Source of the DNA: Ectorhizobium quercum
GTDB lineage: Bacteria > Pseudomonadota > Alphaproteobacteria > Rhizobiales > Rhizobiaceae
Assembly: GCF_026552795.1 (NCBI RefSeq)
Contig: NZ_JANFPI010000001.1
Coordinates: 310,001-374,000 of the forward strand
Reading direction: 5' to 3'
Length of the DNA: 64,000 nt
The notes below the pieces were generated by a model that saw only the letters and a list, made by a program, of their open reading frames with translations, searched no databases and was not told the DNA's origin. This document shows positions 8,174-20,154 of this stretch, piece after piece. A program made the position numbers and the translations under genes. The number at the start of each line of letters is the position of its first letter. Position 1 is the stretch's first letter.

Positions 8174-10459
8174 TCAGTCGCCGGCATTGTAGGCAGCGAT
8201 GGCCGCCAGGTTGACGATGTCGCGGTCGCGGGCGCCCTGCGAGGTGATCTGCACCGACCGCGCGAAACCGAGCAGGATCGGGCCGATCACGGTCGAGCCT
8301 CCGAGTTCCTGAAGCATCCGCGAGGAAATCGACGCCGAATGCGTGCCGGGCATGATGAGGACGTTGGCCGTATCGGAAAGACGGCAGAACGGATATTGCG
8401 CCAGGCGCTGGGCGTTGAGCGCGACATCGGCGCCCATCTCGCCGTCATATTCGAAGTCCACGTCGCGGCCGTCGAGTTCCGCGACGGCGGCCCGCATCCG
8501 GTCCGACGTATCGCTGACCGGCGAGCCGAAGGTGGCGCTGGAGAGGAAGGCGACACGCGGCGTGTAGCCCATCTCGCGGGCGAAGGCGGCGGCCGTCTCG
8601 GCGATATCGGCCAGTTCCGCAGCGCCCGGGCTGTCGTGAACGGCGGTGTCGGCGACGAACACGGTGCGCCCGCGCGAAATCGCCATCGAAACGCCGATGA
8701 CGGGCCGGTCCGATGCCGTGTCGATGCAGCGGCGGATGTCCTTCAGCGCCGTCGGGAACTTGCGCGTCGCGCCGGTCACGATGGCGTCGGCATCGCCGAG
8801 CGCCACCATGCAGGCGGCGAAATGGTTGCGGTCGGTGCGGATCAGGCGCTGGCAGTCGCGCAGCAGGAATCCCTTCCTCTGAAGGCGCTCGTAGAGATAG
8901 GCCGAATAGCGCTCGATGGTATCGGGCAGGCGGTGGTTGGCGATCTCGATGCCGGCCCTGTCGAGTTCGACGCCGATCTTGCGGGCCGTCGCTTCGATTT
9001 CGGCCTCACGGCCGAGCAGTACGGCGGTGCCGAGGCCCTGGTCGGCGTAGCCGATCGCCGCGCGCAGCACCTGCGCTTCCTCCGCTTCGGCGAACACCAC
9101 CCGCTTCGGGTTGGCGCGCACCTGCGCGTAGAGGCTGTCGAGCGTCGAGGCGATGGGGTCGCGGCGGGCCAGCAGCGAGCGCTTGTAGGCGGCGAAATCG
9201 GCAATCGGCTTGCGCGCGACGCCGGAATCCATCGCGGCGGCCGCGACCGCTGCCGGAATGGCGGCGATGAGGCGCGGATCGAACGGGACGGGAATGATGT
9301 ATTGCGCGCCGAAATGCGGGCGCTGGCCGTGATAGGCCGCCGCCACCTCGTCAGGCACTTCCTGTCGCGCGAGGCTGGCGATCGCCCGCACGGCGGCGAT
9401 CTTCATCGGCTCGTTGATCGTGGTCGCTTGCACGTCCAGCGCACCGCGGAAGATATAGGGAAAGCACAGGACGTTGTTGATCTGGTTGGGATAGTCGGAA
9501 CGGCCCGTCGCCATGATCGCATCGCCGCGGATCTCCGCCACTTCCTCCGGCGTGATTTCCGGATCGGGGTTGGCCATCGCGAAGATGATCGGGTTCGCGG
9601 CCATCGAGCGGATCATGTCGGCGCAGAAGGCGCCTTTCTGGGAAAGGCCGAGAACGACGTCGGCGCCCTTCATGGCGTCGGCCAGCGTGCGTGCGCCGGT
9701 CTTCACCGCATGCGCCGATTTCCACTGGTTCATGCCTTCGCTGCGGCCCTGGAAGATCACGCCCTTGGTGTCGCACAGCGTCACGTTCTCGGGCGCGAAA
9801 CCCATCGCCTTGATCAGCTCGATGCAGGCGATGGCCGCAGCGCCGGCGCCATTGCAGACGAGTTTCGTCGTCTTCAGGTCGCGGCCCGTCAGCTCCAGCG
9901 CGTTGATCAGGCCGGCGGCGGCGATGATCGCGGTGCCGTGCTGGTCGTCGTGGAACACGGGAATGTCCATCAGTTCGCGCAGCCGGCTTTCGATGATGAA
10001 GCATTCCGGGGCCTTGATATCCTCCAGGTTGATGCCGCCGAAGGAAGGGCCGAGATAGCGCACGCAATTGATGAATTCGTCGACATTCTCGGTATCGACC
10101 TCGAGGTCGATGGAATCGACGTCGGCAAAGCGCTTGAACAGGACGGACTTGCCCTCCATCACCGGCTTGGATGCCAGCGGCCCGAGATTGCCGAGGCCGA
10201 GAATGGCCGTGCCGTTCGAGATGACGGCGACCAGATTGCCCCTGGCCGTATAGTCGAAGACCGCCGCCGGGTTCTCCGCAATCGCCTGCACCGGAACGGC
10301 CACGCCCGGCGAATAGGCGAGCGAAAGATCGCGCTGTGTCGCCATCGGCTTGGTCGGCACGATCTCCAGCTTGCCGGGACGGCCCATAGAGTGGAAATCG
10401 AGCGCCTCCTGCGCAGTGACGGTGGCGCGGCTGCGCTCGGGCTTTTCGGATGCGGACAT
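8174..10459 (-). CDS. maeB: NADP-dependent malic enzyme with phosphotransacetylase-like domain
   Basis: Oxidative decarboxylation of malate to pyruvate with NADP. The start is the ATG at 10459 ([20 protein letters not shown]); the open frame upstream is only a shadow of mutS. 761 residues, the length of the rhizobial Tme-type enzymes. The N-terminal malic domain has the conserved AYSPGVAVP and [13 protein letters not shown], and the NAD(P)-binding domain has [27 protein letters not shown] and [10 protein letters not shown]. From about residue 430 a phosphate acetyltransferase-like domain follows ([31 protein letters not shown]); in this family it is thought to be regulatory rather than catalytic. 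Divergent from mutS. Confidence 0.95.
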   Translation of the reverse strand: MSASEKPERSRATVTAQEALDFHSMGRPGKLEIVPTKPMATQRDLSLAYSPGVAVPVQAIAENPAAVFDYTARGNLVAVISNGTAILGLGNLGPLASKPVMEGKSVLFKRFADVDSIDLEVDTENVDEFINCVRYLGPSFGGINLEDIKAPECFIIESRLRELMDIPVFHDDQHGTAIIAAAGLINALELTGRDLKTTKLVCNGAGAAAIACIELIKAMGFAPENVTLCDTKGVIFQGRSEGMNQWKSAHAVKTGARTLADAMKGADVVLGLSQKGAFCADMIRSMAANPIIFAMANPDPEITPEEVAEIRGDAIMATGRSDYPNQINNVLCFPYIFRGALDVQATTINEPMKIAAVRAIASLARQEVPDEVAAAYHGQRPHFGAQYIIPVPFDPRLIAAIPAAVAAAAMDSGVARKPIADFAAYKRSLLARRDPIASTLDSLYAQVRANPKRVVFAEAEEAQVLRAAIGYADQGLGTAVLLGREAEIEATARKIGVELDRAGIEIANHRLPDTIERYSAYLYERLQRKGFLLRDCQRLIRTDRNHFAACMVALGDADAIVTGATRKFPTALKDIRRCIDTASDRPVIGVSMAISRGRTVFVADTAVHDSPGAAELADIAETAAAFAREMGYTPRVAFLSSATFGSPVSDTSDRMRAAVAELDGRDVDFEYDGEMGADVALNAQRLAQYPFCRLSDTANVLIMPGTHSASISSRMLQELGGSTVIGPILLGFARSVQITSQGARDRDIVNLAAIAAYNAGD

Positions 10460-10573
10460 GCTTGGGAACCTGGTTTCTGTGGGCAGCCCCGCGGAGGCCG
10501 GGGGCTTGTCTTGTTTTGACTGGGGCACACCGATAAAGTCGCAGGCCCTGCCGCGCAATAAAAATCTAAAGCC

Positions 10574-13303
10574 GTGACAACAAGCGATACAAACGAAAAC
10601 GGCCTCACCGCCGCTGCCCTGATTTCCGAGGAAAGCCGCGCATCGGCGACGCCGATGATGGAGCAGTATATCGAGATCAAGGCCGCGAACCCGGATTCGC
10701 TGCTGTTCTATCGCATGGGCGATTTCTACGAGCTGTTCTTCGACGACGCCGTGGAGGCCTCCCGCGCGCTCGGCATCACGCTGACGAAGCGCGGCCAGCA
10801 CATGGGCCACGACATTCCCATGTGCGGCGTGCCGATCCACGCGGCCGACGATTATCTCCAGAAGCTGATCTCGCTCGGCTTCCGCGTCGCCGTCTGCGAG
10901 CAGGTGGAGGATCCGGCGGAGGCGAAGAAGCGCGGTTCGAAATCCGTCGTGCGCCGCGATGTCGTGCGCCTCGTGACCCCCGGAACGCTGACGGAGGAGA
11001 AGCTCCTTTCCCCGTCGGAATCCAATTACCTGATGGCGCTCGCGCGCATTCGCGGCGGCGGCGAGGCGCAATATGCGCTGGCCTGGATCGATATCTCGAC
11101 CGGCATCTTCCGCGTCGCGGAAACCGAGCAGTCGCGGCTTCTCGCCGATATCCTGCGTATCGATCCGCGCGAGCTGATCCTTGCCGATCCGGTCTTCCAC
11201 GATGCCGAACTGAAGCCCGTCTTCGACGTTCTGGGCCGCACGGCCTCGCCGCAGCCCGCCGTTCTCTTCGACAGCGCCAGCGCCGAGGGCCGCATCGCCC
11301 GCTATTTCGGCGTCGGCACCCTCGACGGTTTCGGCACGTTCAGCCGCCTGGAACTGGCGGCCGCGGCGGCGGCCATCGCCTATGTCGAGAAGACGCAGAT
11401 CAACGAGCGCCCGCCGCTCGGCCGTCCCGAGCGCGAAAGCGCGGGTTCGACGCTGTTCATCGATCCCGCGACCCGCGCCAATCTCGAACTGGCCCGCACG
11501 CTTTCCGGCAGCCGCGAGGGCGCGCTGCTCAGGGCCATCGATCGCACGGTGACGGGTGGCGGCGCCCGGCTTCTGGCAGAACGGCTGATGTCGCCGCTGA
11601 CGGACCCCGCAAGGATCGGCGAACGGCTCGATTCCATCGGCTGGCTGATCGGCGAGCCGGACACGGTGTCGTCGCTGCGCCATCTCCTGAAGCGTGTGCC
11701 GGACATGCCGCGGGCGCTGACCCGTCTGGCGCTCGACCGCGGCGGCCCGCGCGATCTCGGCGCGATCCTTCAGGGGCTCGTCGCCGCGCGCGAACTGGCC
11801 GGGCGGCTGGCGCTGGCCCCGCTGCCGCCGGAACTGGCCGGGGCGCTGACGGCGCTCCAGGCGCTGCCGGCCGGGCTGGAGGAGACGCTGGCCCAGCAGC
11901 TCGACGACGAGTTGCCGCTCCTCAAGCGCGATGGCGGCTTCGTCCGCGCCGGCGCCCGGGCGGACCTGGACGAGGCCCGGGCCCTGCGCGACCAGTCGCG
12001 GCGGGTCATCGCCGGGCTGCAATTGCAATATGCCGAAGAGACCGGCATCCGCTCGCTGAAGATCAAGCACAACAACGTGCTCGGCTATTTCATCGAGGTC
12101 ACGGCCGGCAATTCCGACACGATGACCGGCACGCCGGAGGCGAAGGCGCGCTTCATCCATCGCCAGACGATGGCGAACGCCATGCGCTTCACCACCACCG
12201 AACTCGCCGAACTCGAAACCCGCATCGCCAATGCGGCGGGCGAGGCGCTGGCCATCGAGCTTGCCGCCTTCGGCCGCATGGTCGAGGCCGTCGTCGCCGA
12301 GGCGGACGCGATCAAGGCGGCGGCCCGCGCGCTCGCCGTCTTCGACGTGGCGGCGGGGCTGGCCGTTCTCGCCGTCGAGCGCGCCTACTGCCGTCCGCAG
12401 GTGGACGGCAGCCGCGCCTTCCGCATCGAGGGCGGTCGTCATCCGGTGGTCGAGCAGGCGCTGTTCAGGCAGGGCGCCGGCCCCTTCATCGCCAACGATT
12501 GCGATCTTTCGCCCGCAGAGGGTGGGACCTATGGCGGCGTCTGGCTGCTGACCGGGCCGAACATGGGCGGCAAGTCGACCTTCCTGCGCCAGAACGCCCT
12601 GATCGCGATCATGGCGCAGATGGGCTCCTACGTACCGGCGACGCAGGCCGTCATCGGCGTCGTCGACCGGCTGTTCTCGCGCGTCGGCGCCTCCGACGAT
12701 CTGGCGCGGGGCCGTTCCACCTTCATGGTGGAGATGGTCGAGACGGCGGCGATCCTCAATCAGGCGACCGACCGCTCCCTGGTCATCCTCGACGAGATCG
12801 GCCGCGGCACGGCGACCTTCGACGGGCTTTCCATCGCCTGGGCGGCGGTCGAGCACCTGCACGAGGCGAACCGCTCGCGGGCGCTTTTCGCCACCCATTT
12901 CCACGAACTCACCGTGCTTTCGGAAAAGCTCGACCGCCTTTCCAATGTCACAATGAAGGTCAAGGAGTGGCAGGGAGAAGTGATCTTCCTGCACGAGGTC
13001 GGCCCCGGCGCCGCCGACCGTTCCTACGGCATCCAGGTGGCGCGTCTGGCCGGCCTGCCGGACTCGGTCGTGGCGCGGGCCCGCGAGGTCCTGACCAAGC
13101 TGGAGGACGCCGACCGCAAGAACCCGGCGAGCCAGCTGATCGACGATCTGCCGCTTTTCCAGGTTGCGGTGCGCCGCGAGCAGGTCTTGGCCGGGCCCTC
13201 GAAGGTCGAGGAAATGCTGAAGGGCATCAACCCGGACGACCTGACGCCCCGCGACGCCCTGGAGAAGATTTACGCTCTCAAGAAAGAGCTTGGCAACGGG
13301 TGA
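10574..13303 (+). CDS. mutS: DNA mismatch repair protein MutS
   Basis: Mismatch recognition ATPase. 909 residues from a GTG at 10574. The mismatch-reading Phe-X-Glu is F51-Y52-E53 in [10 protein letters not shown]. Connector, core and clamp regions follow, then the ATPase with Walker [10 protein letters not shown] (about 661-669), Walker [17 protein letters not shown] and the switch [11 protein letters not shown]. The C-terminal dimerisation tail ([19 protein letters not shown]) is present, so the protein looks complete. It is divergent from maeB over a 114-base gap and only 56 bases ahead of glnD. Confidence 0.97.
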   Translation: MTTSDTNENGLTAAALISEESRASATPMMEQYIEIKAANPDSLLFYRMGDFYELFFDDAVEASRALGITLTKRGQHMGHDIPMCGVPIHAADDYLQKLISLGFRVAVCEQVEDPAEAKKRGSKSVVRRDVVRLVTPGTLTEEKLLSPSESNYLMALARIRGGGEAQYALAWIDISTGIFRVAETEQSRLLADILRIDPRELILADPVFHDAELKPVFDVLGRTASPQPAVLFDSASAEGRIARYFGVGTLDGFGTFSRLELAAAAAAIAYVEKTQINERPPLGRPERESAGSTLFIDPATRANLELARTLSGSREGALLRAIDRTVTGGGARLLAERLMSPLTDPARIGERLDSIGWLIGEPDTVSSLRHLLKRVPDMPRALTRLALDRGGPRDLGAILQGLVAARELAGRLALAPLPPELAGALTALQALPAGLEETLAQQLDDELPLLKRDGGFVRAGARADLDEARALRDQSRRVIAGLQLQYAEETGIRSLKIKHNNVLGYFIEVTAGNSDTMTGTPEAKARFIHRQTMANAMRFTTTELAELETRIANAAGEALAIELAAFGRMVEAVVAEADAIKAAARALAVFDVAAGLAVLAVERAYCRPQVDGSRAFRIEGGRHPVVEQALFRQGAGPFIANDCDLSPAEGGTYGGVWLLTGPNMGGKSTFLRQNALIAIMAQMGSYVPATQAVIGVVDRLFSRVGASDDLARGRSTFMVEMVETAAILNQATDRSLVILDEIGRGTATFDGLSIAWAAVEHLHEANRSRALFATHFHELTVLSEKLDRLSNVTMKVKEWQGEVIFLHEVGPGAADRSYGIQVARLAGLPDSVVARAREVLTKLEDADRKNPASQLIDDLPLFQVAVRREQVLAGPSKVEEMLKGINPDDLTPRDALEKIYALKKELGNG

Positions 13304-13359
13304 GGGCTATCCTATCCCGCGAGCCGGAAACGCGTCGAACGCGGCGCGACAAATGAAAG

Positions 13360-16182
13360 ATGCCCGACATGGCGAAACTCGAAGCGGAATTTCCTGAAGT
13401 CATCGACGTGGAGCGGCTGAGCGCCGAATGCGAGGTGCTCGCGACGGCCCATGCCGGCAATCCCGACGACATGAAGGCGGCGCTTCTGCCGGTTCTGAAG
13501 GCGGCGAGCAAGGAAGGACGCGATACCGCCCGCCGCATTCTGGAAGCCGAAGGCGGCGGCCTCGATTGCGCCCGTCGCATCTCTTACCTTCAGGACTGCC
13601 TGATCGACATCATTCACGGCATCACCATCAACCACATCCACCCCGTGGCGCGCGCCCAGATCGCCGTGACGGCGGTCGGCGGCTACGGGCGCGGCACGCT
13701 CGCGCCCGGCTCGGATATCGACCTTCTCTTCCTGCTGCCGCCCAGGGCCGACAATGTCGTCCACAAGGCCGTGGAATTCATCCTGTATCTCCTGTGGGAC
13801 ATGGGCTTCAAGGTCGGCCATTCCGTGCGCAGCGTGGACGAATGCATCCGGCAGTCGATCGCCGACATGACGATCCGCACCGCCGTTCTCGAAACGCGCT
13901 TCATCTGCGGCGAGGAAGCCTTCGCCACCGAACTCGCCGGACGGTTCGACAGGGAAATCGTCGTCAATACCGGGCCGGAATTCATCGCCGCCAAGCTGGC
14001 CGAGCGCGACGAGCGCCATCGCAAGGCGGGCGACACGCGCTATGTGGTGGAGCCGAACGTCAAGGAAGGCAAGGGGGGCTTGCGCGACCTGCACACGCTG
14101 TTCTGGATCTCGAAATACTACTACCGTATTTCCGATCCCGCCGAACTGGTGCGCCTCGGCGTGTTGTCGCGGCAGGAATGGCGGCTGTTCCAGAAGGCCG
14201 ACGATTTCCTCTGGGCGGTGCGCTGCCACATGCACTTCCTCACCGGCAAGGCCGAGGAACGGCTGTCCTTCGACATCCAGCGCGAGATCGCCGAGCTTCT
14301 GGGCTACAATGCCCGCCCCGGCCTGTCGACGGTCGAGCGCTTCATGAAGCACTACTTCCTGGTGGCGAAGGACGTGGGCGACCTGACGCGCATCTTCTGC
14401 GCCGCGCTGGAAGACCAGCAGGCCAAGGACACGCCCGGCCTGACCGGCGTCATCAGCCGGTTCGCGCGCCGCCGGCGCAAGATCGCCGGCACGGTGGATT
14501 TCGTCGAGGATCATGGCCGCATCACGCTCGCCGACGCCGATGTCTTCAAGCGCGATCCGGTCAACATCATCCGCCTGTTCCACATCGCCGACATCAACGG
14601 GCTGGAGTTCCATCCCGATGCGCTGAAGCGCGTCACCCGCTCGCTGTCGCTGATCGACCAAGGCGTGCGCGAGAGCGAGGAGGCCAACCGTCTCTTCCTG
14701 TCGATCCTCACCTCCAAGCGCGATCCGGCGCTGATCCTGAAGCGGATGAACGAGGCCGGTGTCCTCGGTCGTTTCATTCCCGAGTTCCGCAAGATCGTCT
14801 CGATGATGCAGTTCAACATGTATCATCACTACACCGTCGACGAGCACCTGATCCGCTCCGTCGAGCAGCTTTCGCGTATCGACAAGGGGCTGGGCGCCGA
14901 CACGTTCCCGCTTTCGGTGAAGCTGATCGAGACCGTCGAGGACCGCACCGCGCTCTATGTCGCCGTGCTGCTGCACGATATCGCCAAGGGCCGGCAGGAG
15001 GATCACTCCATTGCCGGCGCCAAGGTGGCGCGCAAGCTCTGCCCGCGCTTCGGCCTGTCGCCGAAGCAGACCGAACTGGTCGCCTGGCTGATCCAGGAAC
15101 ATCTCACCATGTCGATGACCGCCCAGACGCGCGATCTGCACGACCGCAAGGCGATCACCGATTTTGCCGAGAAGGTGCAGTCTCTCGACAGGCTGAACAT
15201 GCTGCTGATCCTGACGGTCTGCGATATCTGCGCGGTCGGTCCGGGCGTCTGGAACGGCTGGAAGGGCCAGCTTCTGCGCACGCTCTACTACGAGACCGAA
15301 CTGCTTCTGTCCGGCGGCTTCTCGCAGGTGCCGCGCAAGGAGCGCGCCGAGGCCGCCGCCAACGCGCTGGCCGAAGCGCTGTCCGATTGGCCGCAGAAGG
15401 ACCGCCGTCAATATACGCGGCTGCATTACCAGCCCTATCTGCTGTCCGTGCCGCTCGAGGATCAGGTGCGTCATGCGCAGTTCATCCGCGAGGCCGACAA
15501 GGAAGGCAAGACGCTTGCCACCACGGTGCGCACCCACTCCTTCCACGCGGTGACGGAAATCACCGTTCTGGCACCCGACCATCCGCGCCTGCTTTCGGTC
15601 ATCGCCGGAGCCTGCGCGTTTGCCGGCGCCAACATCGTCGGCGCCCATATCTTCACGACGTCGGACGGCCGCGCGCTGGACACGATCTTCATCAACCGCG
15701 AATATCCGCAGGACGAGGACGAGATGCGGCGCGCCGCCACCATCGGCCGGATGATCGAGGAGGTGCTGGCCGGCACCAAGCGCCTGCCGGAGGTGATCGC
15801 CAGCCGCACGCGCGGCAAACGGTCGAAGAACCGCGCCTTTCCGGTCATTTCTGGCGTTTCGATTTCCAACACGCTGTCGAACAAGTTCACGGTCGTCGAG
15901 ATCGAATGCCTCGACCGGCCCGGCCTTCTGGCGGAAATCACCGCCGCGCTCGCCGATCTGCTGCTCGACATCCAGTCGGCGCACATCACCACCTTCGGCG
16001 AGAAGGTGATCGACACCTTCTACGTCACCGACCTGACGGGAGAGAAGATCAACAACGAGAACCGCCAGGCGGCCATCACCTCCCGACTGCGCTCCGTCAT
16101 GGCCGGCGATCACGATGCGCTTCATGCCGGCGCGCCGAAACATTCGGGCGCGGGGCTCGCCCCGGTCGGGGGCGGCAAATGA
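13360..16182 (+). CDS. glnD: Bifunctional uridylyltransferase/uridylyl-removing enzyme GlnD
   Basis: Primary nitrogen sensor that uridylylates PII when glutamine is low and de-uridylylates it when glutamine is high. 940 residues. The nucleotidyltransferase domain has [20 protein letters not shown] (about 106-125), with D119 and D121 as metal ligands. The HD domain has H539-D540 in LLHDIAKG. Two ACT domains lie at about 735-800 and 850-915 ([20 protein letters not shown] and [20 protein letters not shown]). The ATG at 13360 is used; one at 13369 is possible. The stop overlaps the murJ start. Confidence 0.97.
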   Translation: MPDMAKLEAEFPEVIDVERLSAECEVLATAHAGNPDDMKAALLPVLKAASKEGRDTARRILEAEGGGLDCARRISYLQDCLIDIIHGITINHIHPVARAQIAVTAVGGYGRGTLAPGSDIDLLFLLPPRADNVVHKAVEFILYLLWDMGFKVGHSVRSVDECIRQSIADMTIRTAVLETRFICGEEAFATELAGRFDREIVVNTGPEFIAAKLAERDERHRKAGDTRYVVEPNVKEGKGGLRDLHTLFWISKYYYRISDPAELVRLGVLSRQEWRLFQKADDFLWAVRCHMHFLTGKAEERLSFDIQREIAELLGYNARPGLSTVERFMKHYFLVAKDVGDLTRIFCAALEDQQAKDTPGLTGVISRFARRRRKIAGTVDFVEDHGRITLADADVFKRDPVNIIRLFHIADINGLEFHPDALKRVTRSLSLIDQGVRESEEANRLFLSILTSKRDPALILKRMNEAGVLGRFIPEFRKIVSMMQFNMYHHYTVDEHLIRSVEQLSRIDKGLGADTFPLSVKLIETVEDRTALYVAVLLHDIAKGRQEDHSIAGAKVARKLCPRFGLSPKQTELVAWLIQEHLTMSMTAQTRDLHDRKAITDFAEKVQSLDRLNMLLILTVCDICAVGPGVWNGWKGQLLRTLYYETELLLSGGFSQVPRKERAEAAANALAEALSDWPQKDRRQYTRLHYQPYLLSVPLEDQVRHAQFIREADKEGKTLATTVRTHSFHAVTEITVLAPDHPRLLSVIAGACAFAGANIVGAHIFTTSDGRALDTIFINREYPQDEDEMRRAATIGRMIEEVLAGTKRLPEVIASRTRGKRSKNRAFPVISGVSISNTLSNKFTVVEIECLDRPGLLAEITAALADLLLDIQSAHITTFGEKVIDTFYVTDLTGEKINNENRQAAITSRLRSVMAGDHDALHAGAPKHSGAGLAPVGGGK

Positions 16183-17768
16183 GCCTTCTCCGGAAGTTCG
16201 CGACGGTCGGGGGCGCCACCCTCGGCAGCCGCGTGTTCGGCTTCGTGCGCGAAATGCTGATGGCGGCGGCGGTCGGGACCGGTCCCGTGGCCGATGCCTT
16301 CAACGCCGCCTTCCGCTTTCCGAACACCTTCCGCAGGCTCTTTGCCGAGGGCGCCTTCAATTCCGCCTTCGTGCCGCTGTTCGCCAAGGAGATCGACGCC
16401 GGCGGCATGGAGGGCGCCCGGCGCTTTTCCGAGGAGGTCTTCGGGGTTCTCTTCACCGTCCTTCTCGTGCTGACCATCGTCATGGAACTGTCCATGCCGC
16501 TGCTGGTGCGGACGATCATCGCCCCGGGCTTTGCCGACGACCCGGAGAAATTCGGGCTGACGGTGCGCCTCGCCGTCATCATGTTCCCCTATCTCGCCTG
16601 CATGTCGCTGGCGGCGATGATGGGCGGCATGCTCAATTCCCTGCACCGTTATTTCGCGGCGGCGATCGCGCCGGTGTTCCTGAACTTCATCCTGATCGGC
16701 GTTCTGGCGTTCGCCTGGTGGAACGATCACGACGCGCTGGATGTCGGCCTCGGCCTGTCCTGGGGCGTCATGGCGGCGGGCGTGGTGCAACTCGCCATCG
16801 TCTGGATCGCCGTGCGCAATGCCGGCATGCGGATCGGCTTCCGCCGCCCGCGCCTGACGCCGAACGTCCGGCGGCTGCTCGTTCTGGCGCTGCCGGCGGC
16901 GATCACCGGCGGCATCACGCAGGTCAACCTGCTCATCAACACCGCCATCGCCTCCGCGGCGGAGGGGGCTGTGTCCTCGCTCGTCTATGCCGACCGCATC
17001 TATCAGCTTCCGCTCGGCGTGATCGGGATCGCGGTCGCCACCGTGCTCCTGCCGGAATTGTCGCGGGCCCTGCGCGGCGGCGCCGGGGCGGAAGCCGCCA
17101 ATCTCCAGAACCGTTCCGTCGAATTCGTGCTCTTCCTGACGCTGCCGGCCGCCGCCGCCCTGCTCGTCATGTCCGAGCCCATCGTGCGGCTTCTCTACGA
17201 GCGCGGCAATTTCCACGCGGATGCGACGGTCACGGTCGGCGCGATCCTCGCCCTCTACGGCCTCGGCCTGCCGGCCTTCGTGCTGATCAAGGCCTTCATT
17301 CCCGGCTTCTTCGCGCGGGAGGATACCCGCACGCCGATGATCTTCGCCGGCATTTCGGTGGTCGTGAACGTCTCGCTCGCCATCACGCTCTTCCCGCGCT
17401 TTTCCGCCCTCGGCATCGCGACGGCGGAAATCGTCGCCGGCTGGGTCAATGCGGCGCTCCTGTTCTTCACGCTGGTCAGGCGCGGCCACTGGGGCGGCGA
17501 CAGGGCGCTTTTGCGGCGCATTCCCCGCCTCGTGCTGTCTGCCGCGCTGATGGCGGCAGCGCTTTATTACGCCATCGGCCTGCTCGGTCCCCAGCTTTCC
17601 TCCGCCGCCCCGGTGGCGGTGAAGGCAGCCACCGTGGCGGCGCTCGTCCTCGTCGCCATGACCCTCTATTTCGGCCTGGCCTTCGCCACCGGCGGAGCGG
17701 ACCGCTCCATGCTGACGCGGGCCCTGAGGCGCAAGGCGGTCCCGAAGACCGAACCGCTCTCCGAGTGA
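16179..17768 (+). CDS. murJ: Lipid II flippase MurJ (MviN)
   Basis: Flips lipid-linked peptidoglycan precursor across the inner membrane. 529 residues with about 14 hydrophobic helices. The family signature is at the N-terminus: [37 protein letters not shown]. The start is the ATG at 16179 overlapping the glnD stop (ATGA); the frame is open much further upstream, but only as a shadow of glnD. The glnD-murJ-trpS order is common in Rhizobiales. Complete, ending in a basic tail. Confidence 0.95.
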   Translation: MSLLRKFATVGGATLGSRVFGFVREMLMAAAVGTGPVADAFNAAFRFPNTFRRLFAEGAFNSAFVPLFAKEIDAGGMEGARRFSEEVFGVLFTVLLVLTIVMELSMPLLVRTIIAPGFADDPEKFGLTVRLAVIMFPYLACMSLAAMMGGMLNSLHRYFAAAIAPVFLNFILIGVLAFAWWNDHDALDVGLGLSWGVMAAGVVQLAIVWIAVRNAGMRIGFRRPRLTPNVRRLLVLALPAAITGGITQVNLLINTAIASAAEGAVSSLVYADRIYQLPLGVIGIAVATVLLPELSRALRGGAGAEAANLQNRSVEFVLFLTLPAAAALLVMSEPIVRLLYERGNFHADATVTVGAILALYGLGLPAFVLIKAFIPGFFAREDTRTPMIFAGISVVVNVSLAITLFPRFSALGIATAEIVAGWVNAALLFFTLVRRGHWGGDRALLRRIPRLVLSAALMAAALYYAIGLLGPQLSSAAPVAVKAATVAALVLVAMTLYFGLAFATGGADRSMLTRALRRKAVPKTEPLSE

Positions 17769-17862
17769 AGGTTTTTCTTGATCGCGAAAGGTTGAGGGTG
17801 CATACAGCCCCCGCCTTTCCACCCTTTTCGGGGCCTCCATCCGGGGCCTGTCGAGGACGACG

Positions 17863-18933
17863 ATGACCGAATTCAAACCGCTTGTCTTTTCCGGTATCCA
17901 GCCGACCGGAAATCTCCATCTCGGCAATTATCTCGGCGCCATCCGCAAGTTCGTCGCCCTTCAGGCCGAGAACAACGACTGCATCTATTGCGTCGTCGAT
18001 CTGCACGCGCTGACGGCGCAGCTCGTTCACGACGACATGCCGACGCAGATCCGCTCGATCACCGCGGCCTTCCTCGCTTCGGGCATCGATCCGGTGAAGA
18101 GCATCGTCTTCAACCAGTCCGCCGTGCCGCAGCATGCCGAACTCGCCTGGATCTTCAACTGCGTCGCGCGCATCGGCTGGATGGAGCGGATGACCCAGTT
18201 CAAGGACAAGACCGGCGGCAAGAATGCCGAACAGGTCTCGCTCGGCCTGCTCGCCTATCCGAGCCTGATGGCCGCCGACATTCTCGTCTACCGCGCCACC
18301 CATGTTCCGGTCGGGGAAGACCAGAAGCAGCATCTCGAACTCGCCCGCGACATCGCCCAGAAGTTCAACATCGATTTCGGCGCCCATATCCGCAAGGCGG
18401 GCCTCGGCACGGATGTCCTCGTCGGCGACGAGCCGGTACATGCCTATTTCCCGATGGTCGAGCCGCTGATCGGCGGCCCGGCGCCCCGCGTCATGTCGCT
18501 GAAGGACGGCACGAAGAAGATGTCGAAGTCCGATCCCTCGGACCTGTCGCGCATCAACCTCACCGACGACGCCGACGCCATCGCCCGCAAGATCCGCAAG
18601 GCCAAGACCGATCCGGACGCGCTTCCTTTGGAGGTCGCCGGCCTTGCCGGCCGTCCGGAGGCTGGAAACCTCGTCGGCATCTATGCCGCGCTGTCCGACA
18701 CGACGCGCGAGAAGGTCCTCGAACAGTTCGGTGGCCAGCAGTTCTCGGCGTTCAAGCCCGCCCTGGTCGATCTGGCGGTTTCGGTTCTCTCGCCGATCGG
18801 CGAGGAAATGCGCCGCCTTCTGGATGCCCCCGACCATATCGACGCGGTGTTGCGCGACGGCGGTGCGCGGGCCCGCGAGATTGCCGAAAAAACCATGCAG
18901 GACGTGCGCGACATCATCGGTTTCGTGCGCTAA
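17863..18933 (+). CDS. trpS: Tryptophanyl-tRNA synthetase
   Basis: Class I aminoacyl-tRNA synthetase, 356 residues. HIGH-type motif at 15-22 (TGNLHLGN), followed by [13 protein letters not shown] at 219-223 in [26 protein letters not shown] is the expected active-site stretch. The ATG at 17863 is preceded by GTCGAGGACGACG. A 94-base gap separates it from murJ, so it may have its own promoter, but I could not pick a convincing one. Confidence 0.97.
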   Translation: MTEFKPLVFSGIQPTGNLHLGNYLGAIRKFVALQAENNDCIYCVVDLHALTAQLVHDDMPTQIRSITAAFLASGIDPVKSIVFNQSAVPQHAELAWIFNCVARIGWMERMTQFKDKTGGKNAEQVSLGLLAYPSLMAADILVYRATHVPVGEDQKQHLELARDIAQKFNIDFGAHIRKAGLGTDVLVGDEPVHAYFPMVEPLIGGPAPRVMSLKDGTKKMSKSDPSDLSRINLTDDADAIARKIRKAKTDPDALPLEVAGLAGRPEAGNLVGIYAALSDTTREKVLEQFGGQQFSAFKPALVDLAVSVLSPIGEEMRRLLDAPDHIDAVLRDGGARAREIAEKTMQDVRDIIGFVR

Positions 18934-18994
18934 GATCGCCACGCTTCCGGGGCCGGAATCCGGTTCCGCAGTCGGTTTCGCGGGTGGAGGCTCT

Positions 18995-19486
18995 ATGGTT
19001 TCGAAACGATTGTCCAGTCTCGAGGGCCATCGGCGCAAGTTCATGGCGGTCATCGACAATACGCCGGAATGCGCGCGCGCAGTGCATTATGCGGGCCGGC
19101 GCGCCAAGAATTCCAATGGCGGCCTGGTTCTGGTCTACGTGATTCCCGAGGGCGACTTCCAGCAATGGCTCGGCGTCGAGGAAATCATGCGCGTCGAGGC
19201 CCGCGAGGAGGCCGAGGCGGCGGTGGCCGCCGCCGCCGCGACGGTGCGCGAGACGATCGGCGTCGAACCGGAGATCGTCATCCGCGAGGGCTCCGCCGCC
19301 GAGCAGATCAATGCGGTGATCGAGGAAGATCGCGACATCGCCATCCTCGTTCTGGCCGCAGGCTCGACCAAGGAAGGGCCCGGTCCGCTGGTTTCCTCCG
19401 TCGCCGGTCGCGGCGCAGCCTTTCCCATTCCGGTGACGATCCTGCCGGATACGCTGACGAACGAGGAAATCGACGCCCTGTGCTGA
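18995..19486 (+). CDS. Universal stress protein (UspA family)
   Basis: 163 residues. The ATG at 18995 has GGTGGAGG upstream; the frame upstream of it is a shadow of trpS. Usp fold: FMAVIDNTPECARAVHYAGR (first strand and helix), GLVLVYVIPEG, a helical EAEAAVAAAAATVRE stretch, then EIVIREGSAAEQINAVIEED and AILVLAAGS. The usual ATP-binding GxxG-9x-GS/T pattern is not clear here (AAGSTKEGPGPLVSSVAG), so nucleotide binding is uncertain. It sits between trpS and the Fe-S gene; its own regulation is not visible. Confidence 0.85.
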   Translation: MVSKRLSSLEGHRRKFMAVIDNTPECARAVHYAGRRAKNSNGGLVLVYVIPEGDFQQWLGVEEIMRVEAREEAEAAVAAAAATVRETIGVEPEIVIREGSAAEQINAVIEEDRDIAILVLAAGSTKEGPGPLVSSVAGRGAAFPIPVTILPDTLTNEEIDALC

Positions 19487-19510
19487 GGCGATCACAATCG
19501 TCCCGTCGCT

Positions 19511-19538
19511 CTTGAAAGTGGAGCGGCGGAGTTATATT
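19511..19538 (+). promoter_or_regulatory. Promoter of the nfu gene
   Basis: CTTGAA at 19511-19516 and TATATT at 19533-19538 are spaced by 16 bases, close to the rhizobial housekeeping consensus (CTTGAC / CTATAT). The transcription start would fall near 19545, inside the Irr-box-like element that begins at the last base of the -10 hexamer. Confidence 0.6.
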
Positions 19539-19554
19539 TTGGAAGAATTCTAAA
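19538..19554 (+). promoter_or_regulatory. Irr-box (iron control element)-like operator
   Basis: TTTGGAA-GAA-TTCTAAA is a 17-base inverted repeat with one mismatch from the TTTAGAA-N3-TTCTAAA pattern I know for Irr boxes in Alphaproteobacteria. It overlaps the probable start point of the nfu transcript, where a bound protein would repress. Irr is the haem-responsive Fur-family regulator of rhizobia that represses iron-using functions under iron limitation. Confidence 0.6.
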
Positions 19555-19587
19555 TTGACGCGGTGGCGCCACCGCAGGGAGACGATC

Positions 19588-20151
19588 ATGTTCATCCAGA
19601 CCGAGACGACGCCGAACCCCGCCACGCTGAAGTTCCTGCCGGGCCGCGTGGTGATCGAAAGCGGCACCGCCGAGTTCCGCAACGCTGCGGATGCCGCCGC
19701 GTCGCCGCTTGCCGCACGCCTGTTCGAGATCGGCGGCGTGACGGGTGTCTTCTTCGGTTATGATTTCATCACCGTCACCAGGGACGGCCCGGAATGGCAC
19801 CACCTGAAGCCGGCCATCCTCGGCACGATCATGGAGCATTTCATGTCCGGCGCGCCGGTGATGGGCAGCGCGGGCACGACCGTGGACCCCGATTCGGATG
19901 AGGAATTCTTCGACGCCGACGACGAGAGCATCGTCCTGACGATCAAGGAATTGCTGGAAACCCGCGTCCGCCCGGCGGTGGCGCAGGACGGCGGCGACAT
20001 CACCTTCCGCGGCTACAAGGACGGCACGGTCTATCTCAACATGAAGGGCGCCTGCTCCGGTTGCCCGTCCTCGACGGCGACGCTCAAGCACGGTGTGCAG
20101 AACCTGCTGCACCATTTCGTTCCGGAAGTCCGCGAAGTCGAAGCCGTCTGA
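19588..20151 (+). CDS. NifU/NfuA-type Fe-S cluster carrier protein
   Basis: 187 residues. The ATG at 19588 is chosen over a TTG at 19555: it has CAGGGAGAC upstream and gives MFIQTETTPNPATLKFLPG, the normal start of the Nfu N-terminal domain. The C-terminal NifU domain carries the cluster-binding C156 and C159 in GACSGCPSSTATLKHGV. It likely receives and delivers a [4Fe-4S] cluster to apo-enzymes. MiaB, a [4Fe-4S] enzyme, is encoded 3 kb downstream. The Irr-box-like element at its promoter suggests iron control. Followed by tsaB after three bases. Confidence 0.92.
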   Translation: MFIQTETTPNPATLKFLPGRVVIESGTAEFRNAADAAASPLAARLFEIGGVTGVFFGYDFITVTRDGPEWHHLKPAILGTIMEHFMSGAPVMGSAGTTVDPDSDEEFFDADDESIVLTIKELLETRVRPAVAQDGGDITFRGYKDGTVYLNMKGACSGCPSSTATLKHGVQNLLHHFVPEVREVEAV

Positions 20152-20154
20152 TCC

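Noticed and set aside
10460-12994. Upstream extension of the malic enzyme frame across mutS
   Set aside because: The extension is antisense to mutS; the malic enzyme family N-terminus starts at 10459.
13428-16178. Long plus-strand frame upstream of murJ, in frame with it
   Set aside because: It is the shifted frame of glnD; murJ proper begins at the ATGA overlap at 16179 with the conserved family N-terminus.
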